A DNA stretch of 64,000 nucleotides, taken from assembly GCF_020382885.2 (NCBI RefSeq), contig NC_058503.1, positions 24,339,659 to 24,403,658 on the forward strand, in the 5' to 3' direction. The notes beneath the pieces were generated by a model. That model did no database searches, had not been told where the DNA came from, and saw only the letters and a list, made by a program, of their open reading frames with translations. This document shows, in pieces, positions 1 to 19,566 of the stretch. Each line of letters begins with the position of its first letter. Position 1 is the first letter of the stretch. The position numbers and the translations under genes were made by a program. This DNA is from Scatophagus argus (taxonomy: Eukaryota > Chordata > Actinopteri > Scatophagidae).

Positions 1-337
1 TGAAAGGCAGGAAATAAAAGGAACTCATTTCTGTTTCTTACGTACTTCTGTACTAACGTCTTTCTGCTTGTTTTTTTATGTCTGAATCTGACAGTATTTT
101 ACGAATACAAATTTTATGATATATTTTAATGAATTTATTTATTTATTTATTTCTGTGAATATGATACTACAACAGTTTGCAGTTTTTTTCTGCTATTGTT
201 AATTTATTAATCTGTTGTTGTCAATCTGTGAGGTTTTGGAACTTCCCAGACTGATTTAAATTTTGTCACACTAAAATGTATTTTAATGGTTGTTAAGGAG
301 GACTAAGGACACTAAGAGTGTTGTGTTTCTGTGACAG
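1..337 (+). other. mylk: mylk intron, 3' part
   Basis: AT-rich non-coding sequence ending in a splice acceptor (CAG at 335-337) in front of the first visible mylk exon. The kinase Gly-rich loop is cut by this junction, so upstream exons of the gene lie outside the window. I see nothing else in it apart from an ATTT run near 130-150. Confidence 0.7.
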
Positions 338-6147
<5,810 letters not shown>

Positions 6148-9100
6148 AACAGTGCTGGTCTGTGTTCCCTCGGCCTGTCAGACCTGAGCAGGAAAACCTA
6201 CCTACATATAACAGATCATGTTGCTATTGGAGGAGCAGGTGAACGAGGTTTGAGATCAACACTTAATGATCAGATGCCAAAATTCACCCATAACCACCAG
6301 ACAATATGATTTCTTTTATTCATCATAGAGCCAAACCTCACCCACCTGACACCTGTGAAGAACACAAGCCCTGCCCCCCTCAGCTAGCCTCTATTCATTG
6401 GTGGATTTCCTCTTACAGTTTATTTCAGTGCTCTTACGTATAATTGAAACAGGATACTTGGGTTTTCTGTCCATTCTTCGATAATATTTCAATATCTTAC
6501 AATTTAAAATAAGATCTGACATCAGTGAAAATTACTTTGTGCACTTTTTGACTACCAGTGATGCTACTGAGCAATGTTTTAATATATTACATTTAATGCA
6601 CACACAGAACAGCTGCTGGTGTTAGCATGTCTGGTGATGAAGAGTATGGCTGTTAGCTCACAAATGATGATCCAAAATATTCAAAAATGAGCTCTTTATG
6701 AGAAACCGAATGTAAACACAAACTTTTGTTTGTTAAGAAGAAAACTCTTCAGGGAACCTCAGCAACAACAACTACTCCAGTGAGAAGAAGCAGCACAATG
6801 TCAACAAATTGTGGGAGTTGTTGGAAGAATTATTATATCTCTGACAAAATTATGGTGATAAACATTTATGTGAGAATATGGACTTTAGATCTGAGAATCA
6901 TGTTTCAGCTCTATACTGAAGACAATGACAAAAAACCTCCATGAGGAAACACACTGATGAAGAGTACACTCTGATACAAATGAAATATGGAAATGTTGTT
7001 TCATCAAAGGTATAATTAACATTTATCTCCCAGGGAAAATTCATCAAAGGGCGATGTATTAGTTGTTGTGGGGCTTCAGCTCTCTGTATAACTGAACCGT
7101 GAAAAATGTACTGTATGTGTTAACAGACTCTCTGTGGCCGTCCAAGTGAACAAAACAAAGAGGAGTTCGGTCGCCTAACAATAAAGTGGCTTACTGTGAT
7201 ACAAGTTAATCCATGTAGCGAATGACCAACAAGGCAAAAGATACCCAGAAGTGGTTTATGATGTTAGCACTGCAGCTAATGGTGCGATGAAGACAAATTA
7301 AAACCCCTAACCCACATAAAGATGATCCACTTTACTGATAATCTGTGTGATCCTGAGTATGGTGATATTAAACGCCACTTGAACTCAGACAGCTAACTGT
7401 GTTTGTTAATGAACATTAGCTAATTAGCAGCAGAGGCTAAAGCTGTGAGGGCTGAATAAAGACCATTTGAATCAATCAGAGTAAAACTGAAACAGACTCA
7501 GTAACTCAGATCAAATAAATTGATGTTTAAAAAAAAACCCCTAATGGATTAAATTCAAATAAAGAAAATGCAGAAAAAATAGAAAAAAATAATAAAAAAA
7601 TAAAAATAGATAGAGAGCTACCTTGCACTTGCAAGCCAGTGTCAGCCTAAAGACAAAGACTAAAGAACTATAAAGTTAGCTTTCTAGCTAATGCACATTA
7701 ACCCACATTAGCATTAGCCAGGGCAGTGAGGACTGATTTAAAACAGCTTTAAATCGTCTGAATACAGTTTGTAAGGAAAAGTTAGGGTAACCCCCTAACC
7801 GTAAATAAAAATAATGAATGCAGTTGTAAAGCTAAAAGCTAAAGAACTATGCCAGATAGAGATCTAGCTAACATTGTTTCGCTAACATTAACCTAAGCAA
7901 TGATAGCTAACCAACTTATAAACATACTCAGTGTAACTTTATGTCACCATGACAAATGTGAAGAATTCATTTAACAATTTGTACACAATGAGTGAGCAAA
8001 AAACAGTTAGCTTCTTAGCTAATGTTCATATAATCCACCCACTCAGTGATATTGGCACAGTTGTCAGGCTTGTTAGCCACAGACATTTTTATTCTATTTG
8101 AATTTTTTAATGTTATTTATTAGCAGTATTTTTATTTTGTTGTCCACCGTGCTAGACTCATATTTAGTTTTTGTTCTTCTTTGATTGTGAAACAGCACCC
8201 AGTTAAAGTAATGTGTCATCATTTTGGTACACAACAAACACATAGTGAAAAAATTCACCACAGTGCTTTTGGGTAATGATCCTTCCCCAAAGTCTCTTGT
8301 CATTGCTACTTTGCGCTGCAAAAACAAAACAAAAAAAGTGGACACAAGCCACCAAATGCCTTAATTAATGCTAATGTGACCCAACTCTGTCAGTACAGGG
8401 TGAGTGACGACAGCCATGACACTAACTTCTATAACAATAACCCATTTTGTAGTCAGTAACCCAGCTGCTCCCTGTTCAGCTGATAAATGATGAATCCCTC
8501 AGTTTGCTCTTTTCTTCTGTTTGAGCACTTTTCTTTCTGTTTGTTTGTATATTTGACTCCGACAGCAGTCATCGTAAATCAAATACAGCTAATATCACCT
8601 CAGCCTTACTTTGTTAGCCTTAAAGCAAGACAGGGACATTTTTAATGTCAGTGTGAGTGATTTAAAACATTTCTACCAGACGTTGGTAAAGTTGTGGGAC
8701 AAAAAAAGTAATTTTTCCATTTGGCTGCCAGAAAACAAAAGTCAGTGGTGTATATCACAAATATTACAGAAGATCTTGGAATTATGAGACTCAGTGTTTC
8801 AGATCTTATCCTATGGTTATGAAATAGAAATGTTGTCACAATAAAATCTTTTCTCATAGTGACAAGATTTGTATTTTGTCGTTGCAAGATGAAGACAAAA
8901 TGAAATTATAAGATACAGGTCTGATAATTTGGATCTGGACATGGATCTAATAATTGTGAGATAGTCTTGTAATCTTATTTCAAGAGATGACCTTATATTT
9001 ACAAAATTGTACCTCAAAATTAAGGAATCTTGTCTGATAAGATAATTCCTGTTAATTATTTTATTCTTGTTTTTGGTCACAATGACATCGACATTGTATC

Positions 9101-9630
9101 TTTGAACATTTTCTTGCCACATTCCAGCTGTTTGTTTGTGCTTTAAAACGTTTGTTTCAAGGCTTCAAAGGCTGATTCAGCAACTTTCAACAAAAAAAAC
9201 AAAAAAGAAGCTTCTTTAAAAATTCACAGGTGTGTGTTTGCGTGTGATCATCTGTATTGTTCATGTTTAACCCTAAAACCTTACCTGGGCCTGTTAATGT
9301 TTTTGTTGGTTTTGAGAATGTTTTATTTTTAGACTTATTTAATGCACAGATTCATAATTATAATATTGTCATTTGATCTTATGTCTTCTTGGAGATCTTA
9401 TGACCAGCACCAGCACTATGACCAGTCACAGTTATCTCCCCCCGACACACATACACACACTAAACCAAGCAGTGGACTCACTCCTATACTGGTTTGTTTT
9501 GTATTAGATGTATGTGGATGATATTTCTCTAATTTTTCTAATTATATATCAGATTGATGAACTGCAGATGACATGTATGAGAACACTACAACTGTAGTTA
9601 CTCACAAATACCAAATAAATTTATCACAAA
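6148..9630 (+). other. mylk: probable mylk 3' UTR
   Basis: About 3.5 kb with no convincing open frame follows the mylk stop. AATAAA signals occur at 7180-7185 and 9614-9619; the second is a reasonable distal polyadenylation site. The sequence is AT-rich with many short TTAGC/GCTAA words around 7.4-8.1 kb. The true 3' end needs transcript data. Confidence 0.45.
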
Positions 9631-9972
9631 ACCAAAGACCAGCGGTGGTGTGTAATGTTTGGAGCTAACAAAGAAATATTACCAAGCACCTATTTTATTT
9701 TATCTATTTATTTTATTATGATGTCTAAATGTAGAAATACACAGCTGTGTTTTCAGCAGTTTTAGTGATACAAATGTTTATCCTCCTGCAGGTTATTATT
9801 GATACATCACCTGTTATTAGTTTTTAAAAACAAAGCTTTTTATAAGAATTGACCCACATGTCATGTTTGTGTTTCTAAAGAATCTCAAACAACCAACATT
9901 TTGCTGTTTATTGATTAGTCCCAAGTATGGGAGTCTGCTGCTGCCAGTATTAAAATGAACTTGTTCATTTAA

Positions 9973-10260
9973 ACTGCTTTACTTTACTTTATTGTCATTG
10001 TCAAGAAACAACGAAATAATATACAAGCATCTACCAAACTGGCATAGCTACAGCATTGCAGGAGATAGAAAAGTTCAGTGGTGTACAGCACATAGGTCCA
10101 GTATACAAACTTTCTATAAAGAGTTGGTGACTTTTAATGTGTGGGGCTGGTAGGCATAGTTACAGCCACTTTTTGATATACAGCCACAGGTAGAATAGGT
10201 CTGACTAACTGTTAATCTTTAATCTCTATCATAGCTATGCTGCTATAGGCCTATGCTGCC
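9973..10260 (-). mobile_element. LINE 3'-tail fragment
   Basis: TTTACTTTATTGTCATTGTC followed by AAGAAACAACGAAATA is the reverse complement of the common fish retrotransposon tail ...ATTTCGTTG...CAATGACAATAAAG. A similar tail in + orientation lies at 11045-11090. The body to the right has no readable frame, and its edge is a guess. Confidence 0.4.
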
Positions 10261-10449
10261 GGGGGACACAAACATGATCCACCAAGCAGATCTACATGTT
10301 GAACTGCATCCGGCCCTCTGACAAACTCAATGTCTACTATCAACATCTGCCTCTTGTTCTTCTGTGTAGTGCTATTATAACTAACTTGAACAACATATCA
10401 GCTAAAAAACAAATACATACAATACAGAGTCTTCAGAATTCCAGTTATA

Positions 10450-10525
10450 ACAACCCGTCATGTTTGTCCTTTGTAATGTATGATGTTTACTGCATGTATG
10501 TTTCTCTCTCTCTACCTCTCTAATT
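10450..10525 (+). repeat. dispersed repeat fragment, matches 32190-32270
   Basis: TCCTTTGTAATGTATGATGT, then a variant of TTCATGTATG, a CT run and ACCTCTCT match the start of the longer repeat at 32190-32490. This copy is cut off just before the GC-rich ube2g2 promoter begins. Confidence 0.55.
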
Positions 10526-10527
10526 GA

Positions 10528-10693
10528 GCGCGTTAATGTCGCGTGGGGGCGCCGTCAGCTGCCACTCACGCTGAAATAAGAGGAAACTCCGATCGAGCAT
10601 GCGCACAGGATCAGTGAGGCTGTGCGACAGATTGGTTGAAGTTGAAAGAAGTGGGACACGTTTTTATTTAGTATTTTGTCTCGTTAAGCCGCA
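10528..10693 (+). promoter_or_regulatory. ube2g2: ube2g2 promoter and 5' UTR
   Basis: Base composition changes abruptly to GC- and CpG-richer sequence just upstream of the ube2g2 start. GCATGCGCAC at 10597-10606 fits the core of an NRF1 site, and ATTGG at 10631-10635 is an inverted CCAAT box. No TATA box is evident. This is a typical housekeeping-gene layout; the start site itself is not visible. Confidence 0.6.
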
Positions 10694-13600
10694 ATGGCGG
10701 GAACCGCGCTGAAGAGGCTGATGGCTGAGTATAAACGTAAGTGAACGGAGCCAGTCGTGTCGTAACACCGAGTCGAGCCGAGAGAACTTGAAATGTTAGC
10801 AAACAGGCTAAGCTAACAGTCTCGTGAGCTCCTGTAATCCTCCTGCACAAACTTACATGAAACAATTTGCTGCTTAATAGGTGTATTTGCTTCTCGACAG
10901 TGTTGCTTACGTAGTGAGACATAAATCATGAAGTTTGTTAAAAGGGAGAAATGTTTCTTAAATTCGGCATCATTTTCAGGTAGCGAGTTGCATAACAGAT
11001 CGTATAAGCTGCTATTTATAGGTGTGCTTTAAGCCGAGAATCTGCACAAAATTTCGTTATGCTTGCATAATGACAATAAAGACTCTTGAAGCTGTCCGTG
11101 AAGCTTGTCGGTGCTCTCCAGAATGTTCTGGGGACTATAATGAGATATCTTGGATAGTAAGTGATCTCTTTCCGAAACTATGGTTATCAGGTTATCATGA
11201 TAACGTACTTGTTCGTGTACGGAAAATGTTTACTTTATTCTGCTGTTAGCTTGTCGAAGTTGGCACGCGAGCTCTCTGTTAGCAGCTGTTAACCTGCCTG
11301 TGAAGCTTCTGCTGTAAGTATATTAGCGAAGATGTCAATGTTTACAGTCATTTTCCCGCTATATTTCTCTCCCTATTTAAACCAGAGACTTGGAATAACC
11401 GGGGCAACAGTATTAGCTACAGTCTCAGTATAAAAACGGTTTACCAGCATTTGTGTGTGTGTTTCAGAATTGACTCTAAATCCACCTGAAGGGATTGTTG
11501 CAGGTGAGACTCCCACACAATCATCAGTTTAACATGACCATACATTTGACGTGTGTTTCTTAGGAGTGAATTGTGATCAGCTAATGTGATGATTATTTTC
11601 TTCATTACCTGTAAAAGTCCAGTGGAATGTTTTCAAATTCTGTTTTGTCTGATCTGTAGTTTTAAAGATATTCAGTCTACTCTGATATAAACCAGAGACA
11701 ATTCTCACAGTAGAGATACTGGAACTGGAGATTTGGGCTATTTTTGTGTGACAAATATTTGATTATTTGAAGATTAAAGATTAAAATCGTAGTTTGTACT
11801 ACAGACTTTGGTCACATGATCAAACATAGTGTAAACAGTTCACTGCACTGATGCATCACTTAACACGTTATGACGAGTACTGGAAATCTGTTGTAAATGG
11901 AGCATAATCTGCCATGTGATTATCGGCAGACAACAGCCATCGTAGCCTGCCCTGCGTGGACAGTATTGCACATTTTTAGATTTTATGGAAGCCTGAGTAT
12001 CATAGATAGATACTTTATTGATCCTGAGGGAAATTCAAGAGTCATTCATTAGTCCACTGTCTCATCAGCCTGCCGTCATTGGAAGGAGTGAAATTAAAGA
12101 ACTTAATAAAAGTTTGTCCTTCTGTAATTGAGAGCTAAAGCACAGTTTTATGAAGACACAGTTGAAATGCCTGACTGGCAGGTTGGTGCCTGAGAAGTTA
12201 TCCCAGTAATTCACCAGGAACTGTGTGTGAAAGAGGCAAATGCAAATAAAAAGATGGAGACAGGAGATGCGGCAGCTTTTTCAGTGGCACGGTAGATCTC
12301 AAAAATTCAGAAGAGTTGATGCAGTGGAAGGTGGACCCATAACTAGTGTGTGTTTTTTGTGCAGGTCCAGCCAATGAGGAGAACTTCTTTGAATGGGAGG
12401 CTCTCATCATGTAAGTACAGAGTGTCAGTTAAACAACACAGTTAATCAGTGAAAGACATGTTTCATTGAGTTTGAGATCATCACTGAATAAACAAACATG
12501 AGAAAGAGTCCATGATGAATCAGTGAGTGAATTTGCTGCTCAAAGATGAGAGGAATGAGGATGAGAGGAAGGCTCCTCCCTGTTTCAACATGACAAAAAG
12601 CAGCTCCTTCAAGAAGTGGTTTCCACTTGGGATGTGCATGATTGGTTGACCAGCCTTCTAAACGTTGTTGCTCTCGCTGTTTGACAGCAGAAACATGACT
12701 CTCTCGTTAAACTAATTATTGCTATTGTGTTAATGTCCATGTAAAGGGCAATGCCTGTAGGACACCACGATGTCCAGTAGGGGTCACCTTTGTGCTTTAG
12801 CTCAAATGCAGTACAGGTGGGACCTGTTTCCCAGGTGACAGGTGCTGCTGGACGGAGGAGGACAGATAGCTTTTGATGCTAAGCTAGGCTAACGTTGTGT
12901 TGTTGTGGTGAAATATTTGTCTGTATGGAGACTCATGGATGAGGTTTCTGGATTCATAAAACATGATGAAGAACATGAACAGCATTAATGACAACATCTA
13001 CTGGACTTGAAACATGACACAGCATTAAATAACATGGAATGACTCACCACAGTAAGCGTTCAGTGTGAATGTTTTTAGATGTTTTTGAGCTTGTTTGAAG
13101 CAGCATGGTCAAATGTATTCGGTCGTTTGTCCTGCTGTCAACATTGTCAACGCTGTTGTCGTTATTGTTGCTAGTGTGCTCATTCACAGTGAAACAGACT
13201 ACATTCCTGCTCAGTCTGATATCAGCACCAGCACATCCCATAATTACCTGGGACCATTACCAGGTGTAATGTCTTGTTGCACAGGTAATACAACACGACA
13301 TGCTTCACAGAAGATTAGAAAAACCTGAAACGTCTTCCTGTGAACAGAGCAGCAGTTTGTAAACAAAACATGGATGGTCACTGTTATTCTGCAAGACAAA
13401 TGATGTGACCTCAGCAGTTTTCTCCAGTGGTGAAACATCTCTTTGCTGTGCTTCAGAATTTAAATTTACTTTAAGTGTATATAAGTATTAAGTGTAATAG
13501 TGTTTTCATCCTTCCATTTTGATGTGCCTTCATATTAAGGCTGGACTGAGTAGACATGCTGGCAATTTTCCTGCTGCCTGAGCTGTAAAAGTTCTGTGGT

Positions 13601-16600
13601 TAAAAACAGAAACGCGCTGAGTGAATACATGATGGTGGCCATGAATCATGTGACTGTGACCTCTGTCACATCAGTACATGAACCTCAACATAAATGTCTG
13701 ACTGTGGTCATGTCCTCCATCATGTTGTTTGATAATGCTGCTAGTTTGAGAGTAAGATAACGGGCTTGGTTTACAGTATTAACAACATATTGATTAACAT
13801 CCAAATGTTAACATTCCACTTCACAAACAGACTTTATGTGCCTTAATGAAAGCTAAGGCGTGGTCGCTGTGGTGGAAAAGATTTGCTGTGTTTCCTGCCT
13901 TAACAGTTTCCTCATCAAGTTCAACAAACTGGCTGTGGATTCAGACGGGCAGCAGGTTACTGACGAAAATGTCACATTTATGACTGTGTTCAACAGCAGT
14001 CTGATAAATCAGTCCTGCTGCCTCTTTGTGGTTAATACTTTGTTTTAGTGTGATGTTACATTACTTAATACGGGAGTTGGCTCCGAATTTATTCATTAAC
14101 AGAAATGAGAGCTCTGTTTGACACCATTTTTCAGTGATGACAGATGGTAGACCTCCGAGACTTTATCAGACTTGGTCTCAGACAGTGAGGTCTGTTCTGT
14201 TTTTGTTTCAGAGATTTGTTGGTAGGTAGGCTGATAACACACTCATGCCTGTTGCCTCAGATATGCAGAAAGCATGTGCTGATTGGTCATGCAGATAGCC
14301 AATGAGTGTGTGTGTACGTGTGTGGTTTAACTGATGGTGGAGGAGGTGAAGCAAAGTGGAGTCAGAAATAGGCAGCAGATAGATGATCAGCTCACAGGAA
14401 CACTCTGATAGATAACGGGTGTGTTCAGATATTCAAACTTCTGAACTCTGATAATCTCCAAACAGCTCTGTGACACTCAACACATCGTGATGATAAAAAT
14501 ACACTTGAATCTGATAGGATCACTGATCCAGGACCAGCTCTGTAACGGGGTGTGTTGGCTGTGAGCACATGATGCAGCTCCACTGTTTGAATGTTAAGTG
14601 TCTTGGTGAGGTTCAACCATGAGCCTCCAGAACACTTTCAGCTCTCCCTGTTTGTGGAGAATTCTGCTCTGGAACCTCTTCAAGGTTCTGAAACCACCTG
14701 AAGGACTGTGAACATCTATTAGTCTCCCAGTAGAACTTCCCTAAGAATGACTGCAGTCTGCTCTGTGCCTGCTAGAACCTCCTGATGGACCTGCACTTGG
14801 ACCAATGAAATCTAAATTATGTCTAGAACCACTTTAGTGACCACTAGAACTTTCAGAGGACCACCAGAGCTTCACAGTGGGCTTAGATGTGGCCTGCAGC
14901 TACATCACTCTATCCATGGCAACATCCTGTCTATGTCTCCAAAGCATCATGGGAACTGTGGTTGCAAAACAGAGAGAACGAATATCCCCCAAATAGAACT
15001 AAGACAAAAACATAATCCATCTGTGACACTGATCCAGTGGAAAATCCATTTGTAACAATTTATCATTATCAAGTTGTGCTGTAAATTTTTCTGGGTATTA
15101 TTGAGGCTGTGAATGTGGGAGGATGTGGACCTGGCTGGCTCAGTTGAGGCCACAGTGTTTGATTTGTGTTGTGTGTCTGTGCTTCAGGGGTCCTCAGGAC
15201 ACGTGCTTTGAAGGGGGAGTGTTTCCTGCTGTCCTCAGCTTCCCCTCTGATTATCCCCTCAGTCCTCCGAAGATGAGGTTCACCTGTGACATGTTTCACC
15301 CCAACAGTAAGTCAACACTTCCTTTTTCTGTTTCTGAACTTTGTCTTTGTGAAGAACAGAAGAAGAAAAATTTCCGTACTACAAAGTACATAAGTGTGGG
15401 ACAAACATTTCACAGTATACTGATTTAAGTTTGCAGTGATGTATTGATGTGTTTATGTCAACCAGCAGTGACTGGTTTACCAGAGCTGAAGAGGGAGTAA
15501 CCATAGCGACAATGCAGGCTAATGCTAATGGGACTGTGGTGGAACTTTGTGTTTGTGTAGGTCCTCTCCCTGCCAGCAGGGAGGGACAGAAGTTCTAGAC
15601 TGCAGGTTGAAGAAAAAGTCTGAGGTACTTGTACTGTAGCCAAGTACGTTTTTCATGCAGAAACTCAGAGTTTCACATTGTACCTTTACTCAACTACTTT
15701 CACCTGACAGCTTCAGTTACTTTACACATGAAGAGTTTATCAAATCTGATGTTTTGTTCTAGATTAAACTCCATTGGTTCATCCAGCACAGCTGAAGCCA
15801 TCAGTCCATTAATCAATAACCGATCAGCTGTATTGATGATGTTCTCAGTGATTTGTTCTGTAAAAACATGCTGGATGTGAAGATTTGCTGCTTTTCCTCT
15901 GAATGATTTGAATCCTCCCCACGAATGTGTTGAGCTTTGGACTGTTGGTTGGACTAAACAGACACTGTGAAGGTGTATTACATGGCATATTTTACTGCAC
16001 TGAGTACTTTTACATGTACTCATTGTACTAATATACTCTGACTGAAGCAATATGTAACACAGTATCTTTATAGTGTGGCGTAAGTACTTTTACTGAAGTA
16101 AATGGCATGAATATGTGGTATAGCAGTGAGTAAATAAAATAGTGGCAGATTCTGTTAAGTGTCTTTAATTAATTTAATTAATTTAAAGTGTCATTTTCTG
16201 AAGGTCATGGCATCGATAGAATTCATCATCTTGTTGTGGTTTGAGTTTGGATGGACTTCTCCATTGTGATGTCTCACTGCATCATGTGACTTCAGCCCAT
16301 GGTCAGGTGACCTCTCAGTCACAACAGAAATGTGCTGAGACTGCGTGTTTGACTTTAAAGCTGTTATTGGACGTGTCGCAGCCTGCCGCACACACAGTTA
16401 GCACGCTGTCATTAGCTGTGATTAGTGGACTGCAGTCTGTATGATGTCACAGCAGAGAGACAGTCTAAGCACACTCCATACTGATTAGAGACACTGCTGC
16501 TGCCTGTTGTCATGATGATCAACACACACACACACACCAGCATGGCCTTGAGTTGAACTTCCTAGCGTAACTGATCCTCCATCAACAAACAGCAGCAGAT

Positions 16601-17807
16601 AAAGATGAAACATGTGAAGAAGAAAACAGAGTGAAGTCTGATGTCAGTTTGTTTGGCTCCGCTTTGGTCAACTCGCTGGAGGCTCACATGACACGTGTCA
16701 CCTGTCAGTGAGCTCCTCCATGACAGGAAGTCAGCAGGAAACGTTTATCAGCCTTGATAAAACACTGTCCACTGTCCCAATTCAGCAATAATCTCTGATC
16801 AGACACACAGATGTTCGGTCTTCTGTGAACGTGAAGCTACAGACAAAATGAGACAAGTTGAGAGATGAGATGGACTCAGTTGTCCGACAGATGGTCTTCA
16901 CTTTGGGTGAAAGTATCTGAAAACTGTCTCGACTGTTAAAGAGCCATCTGAAGTCATTTAACAAGAAAGAGTCTCAACTCTGGGGAGGAGTGTGTTCATG
17001 TCACAAAGTGTGTTCACCGTCCACTCGGTTAACAAAAGTGTCTTGACTTTGACTGAAGTCTCACCCCTTGAAAGTGTTTTGATTTTTTTAACAAAAAAGT
17101 GTCAACTTTACACAAAAAGTTTGCAAACATTCAACAACAGGTTTTCTGGTTTTTAAAAGGTGACTTGGATTCACAAGCTGGTCGGATATGACAAAACAAA
17201 CAAACTGACTCTTTCATCAGATTCTGATGCTAATCAGTGCTCCTCCTCCTCTTCATCCTCCCCCTGCAGTCTATCCGGACGGTCGGGTGTGTATCTCCAT
17301 CCTCCACGCTCCAGGTGATGACCCGATGGGGTATGAGAGCAGTGCTGAGAGGTGGAGTCCAGTCCAGAGTGTGGAGAAGATCCTGCTCTCTGTCGTCAGC
17401 ATGTTAGCAGGTACACTACAGCACACACTTCTTCTTTGTTTTTAAACATTCACCTCTGTTGGACAGGGACAGTGAAGAAGACAGAAGGCTGAGACAATTA
17501 AGGTTGCTGGCTGGAACTGAACCGGCGGCGAGGAGGTCCTTATGGAGCTCGACACAAACCCTTCCAGTTTAGACTTCATAGACTTCAACAAGACTTCATG
17601 AAGAGTTTTCAGACAAATGAATTCACTGAGGATTCAGAGATCCAAAACTGCATTCTGATGTCTTTTTCTCTCCTGCCTCCTTGTTTCCTCTCAGAGCCAA
17701 ATGATGAAAGTGGAGCGAATGTCGACGCCTCTAAAATGTGGCGGGAGGACAGAGAGCAGTTTTACAAACTTGCACAGAAGATCGTACGCAAATCGCTGGG
17801 CCTTTAG
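10694..17807 (+). CDS. ube2g2: ubiquitin-conjugating enzyme E2 G2
   Basis: E2 enzyme that builds Lys48-linked ubiquitin chains with ER-associated-degradation ligases such as gp78/AMFR and HRD1 at the cytosolic face of the ER. Six exons: 10694-10736, 11468-11503, 12365-12410, 15188-15306, 17270-17410 and 17695-17807 (TAG). They total 498 nt, i.e. 165 residues, the family's usual length. The UBC fold is complete: N-terminal helix ([13 protein letters not shown]), the HPN motif (MFHPN), the active-site Cys in GRVCISIL (TGT at 17290-17292) and the long acidic loop [13 protein letters not shown] that marks the G-type E2s. The start ATG follows a CpG-rich leader. Introns 1-5 carry two LINE tails (11.0 and 12.0 kb) and otherwise nothing I recognise; intron 3 (12411-15187) and intron 4 (15307-17269) look empty of other genes. 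Confidence 0.97.
11030..11095 (+). repeat. short retrotransposon tail in ube2g2 intron 1
   Basis: AAATTTCGTTATGCTTGCAT followed by AATGACAATAAAGACTCTTG resembles the widespread fish LINE tail CGTTG...AATGACAATAAAG. No body is recognisable upstream, so it is a very 5'-truncated copy. Confidence 0.4.
11996..12060 (-). repeat. LINE tail (TTTATTGATCC type) in ube2g2 intron 2
   Basis: ATCATAGATAGATACTTTAT and TGATCCTGAGGGAAATTC form the reverse complement of a tail ending GGGATCAATAAAGTATCTATCT. Related tails are at 52259-52295 and 55677-55720. Confidence 0.5.
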
Positions 17808-18232
17808 AAATGATGTCATCACTGTGCAACGGCACCCAGCACTTTGTGTTTGTGTTTATTTCAGGAACCTTCCTCTTTCCTCCCCTGCTACCTTCTCAGC
17901 CAGAGCAGATTCGCAGCATTGATGGACGTCAGCTGAATGAAGGTCACCATGTAAACTAATACAACACACGCACAGAGTGCTCCTGAGATGGACAGATTGG
18001 TAAACTGATTGATGGACGATGTCATGTATTTGGATAAATACAGAATTCAAATTTAGTAGAAGTCAGCAGCAGAAGAAGATGTGTCATGTGGTCATTCTCA
18101 CAATGACATCATCATGGACTTTTCACACCGACAGCAGTTAGCAAATCACGTGTTTGTTCTGACAGACCAGGTGGAGCAACTTCGTCATCATCATCACTGT
18201 TGTTTGACGGTCAATGATGCAGAAAAATGATC

Positions 18233-18272
18233 AATAAACAACAGTATTCAATAAATATTAAAAAGAAATAAA
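18233..18272 (+). terminator. ube2g2: ube2g2 polyadenylation signals
   Basis: Clustered AATAAA hexamers at 18233-18238 and 18250-18255, with AAATAAAA just after, lie about 430 bases past the ube2g2 stop. They are the likely 3' end of the transcript. Confidence 0.6.
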
Positions 18273-18944
18273 ACAACAGCAGATATTTCCTATGAAGTTC
18301 AGGTGTGTCTACAGGCCACAGGAAGAGCAGTTGGTGCTTTCAGAGTAAAGGTCTGTTTGACAGAAGAATTAAACAGTGGTAAAACAAAGTCACATGGTCA
18401 TTTCACTCCTTGTTAGAAAAAATCCGTCAGCGAAAAATAATTGATTCTTCTTCTACTCTTTGTCAACAGCGTTCTCTTCCTGAGTGACGTTTTTCCAGCT
18501 GAATGTTCGTGTTGTGGTCAATCGACCACATAATTGACTGAAAAGAGATCAGCTGATAGTGAAAAAATCTTCAGTTTTGGCTGCTGTCGGTCTGAAATCA
18601 GGTGAGCTGCCTGAGCAGGTGAGCAGAAGCTCTTCGTAGGTTCAGACTTCAAGCACTTTATCTCTTGTCTCCATCTGAGAGGAGCTGCTGCTGGTTTGAA
18701 TGAAGCTCATTTGTTTGCTTCAAAGAAAATAAAGTGAGGACAGAATTCGAGACCTGTATGTTGTTAGTTTCTACTGAAACCAGAGGTGGAAAGTAATGCT
18801 GTACGATTACGGTACTTGAGTACAGTACGGAAGTGTCTCAAAGTCATACTGTGTACTTTATACTGCATGTCTACAAATATAAAATCAAATCAGCGAAATG
18901 GTTATGATTAAAATGCGCTCCGTTACATCACATTACACGTCATT

Positions 18945-19165
18945 TAGTAGATGCTTTTATCCAAAGTGACTTACAGAATAACACGTTTCAGTACAATAGA
19001 ATTAGACTAACGCAATAAGAGCTAAAACATAATTAAAAGTGCTTAAGTACAAGAGCAGGAGAACATGAGAGAGTGAAGGGGTGTTAGAAGGTTGCTAGGA
19101 AAGAAGGTGCAGTTGGAAGAGATGAGTTTTCAGGTGCTTTTAAAAGGAGCTTGATGACAAACACT
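18945..19165 (+). repeat. dispersed fish repeat (CTTTTATCCAAAG type), copy 1
   Basis: CATTTAGTAGATGCTTTTAT then CCAAAGTGACTTACAGAATA closely matches 50149-50189 in the rootletin-like gene region, and both continue with CAGTACAA / TTTCAGTGCAATAGA-like sequence. This is a common fish interspersed repeat; its class is not clear to me. Confidence 0.6.
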
Positions 19166-19566
19166 TTACTGCATCAGTCTTCAGGATGCTGTAAGACTGC
19201 ATACGATTGTGTATAATGAGTACTTTGACACTTTATTTTTTGATGTTAATACATGTGTACTTTAACTTGAGTTTTTCACTTGTAACACTGTATTTCACTG
19301 TGGTATCAGTACTTCTACTGCAGTAACAGGTCTTGTACTTGGTCCCCCATCCTGGCATGTTGATTTTGTTTCAGTGCGTCCAGACACAAAACGTTCTGAT
19401 CTGCGTGTTGAAAGTCTGAAATGTTAGATAAGATAGTCATTATTGTCACTGAACAGTCACGTGTTGTCCACGTGTGGAAACCTCTTCTATCAAACAGCAG
19501 CTGCGCTTCACTTGTCTGACACATCATAAAGTCTGGATGTGAGTTAAAACATGTACACATGTACAT

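Noticed and set aside
11022..11249. 75-residue plus-strand frame in ube2g2 intron 1
   Set aside because: Overlaps a retrotransposon tail and shows no family similarity or splice signals fitting ube2g2.
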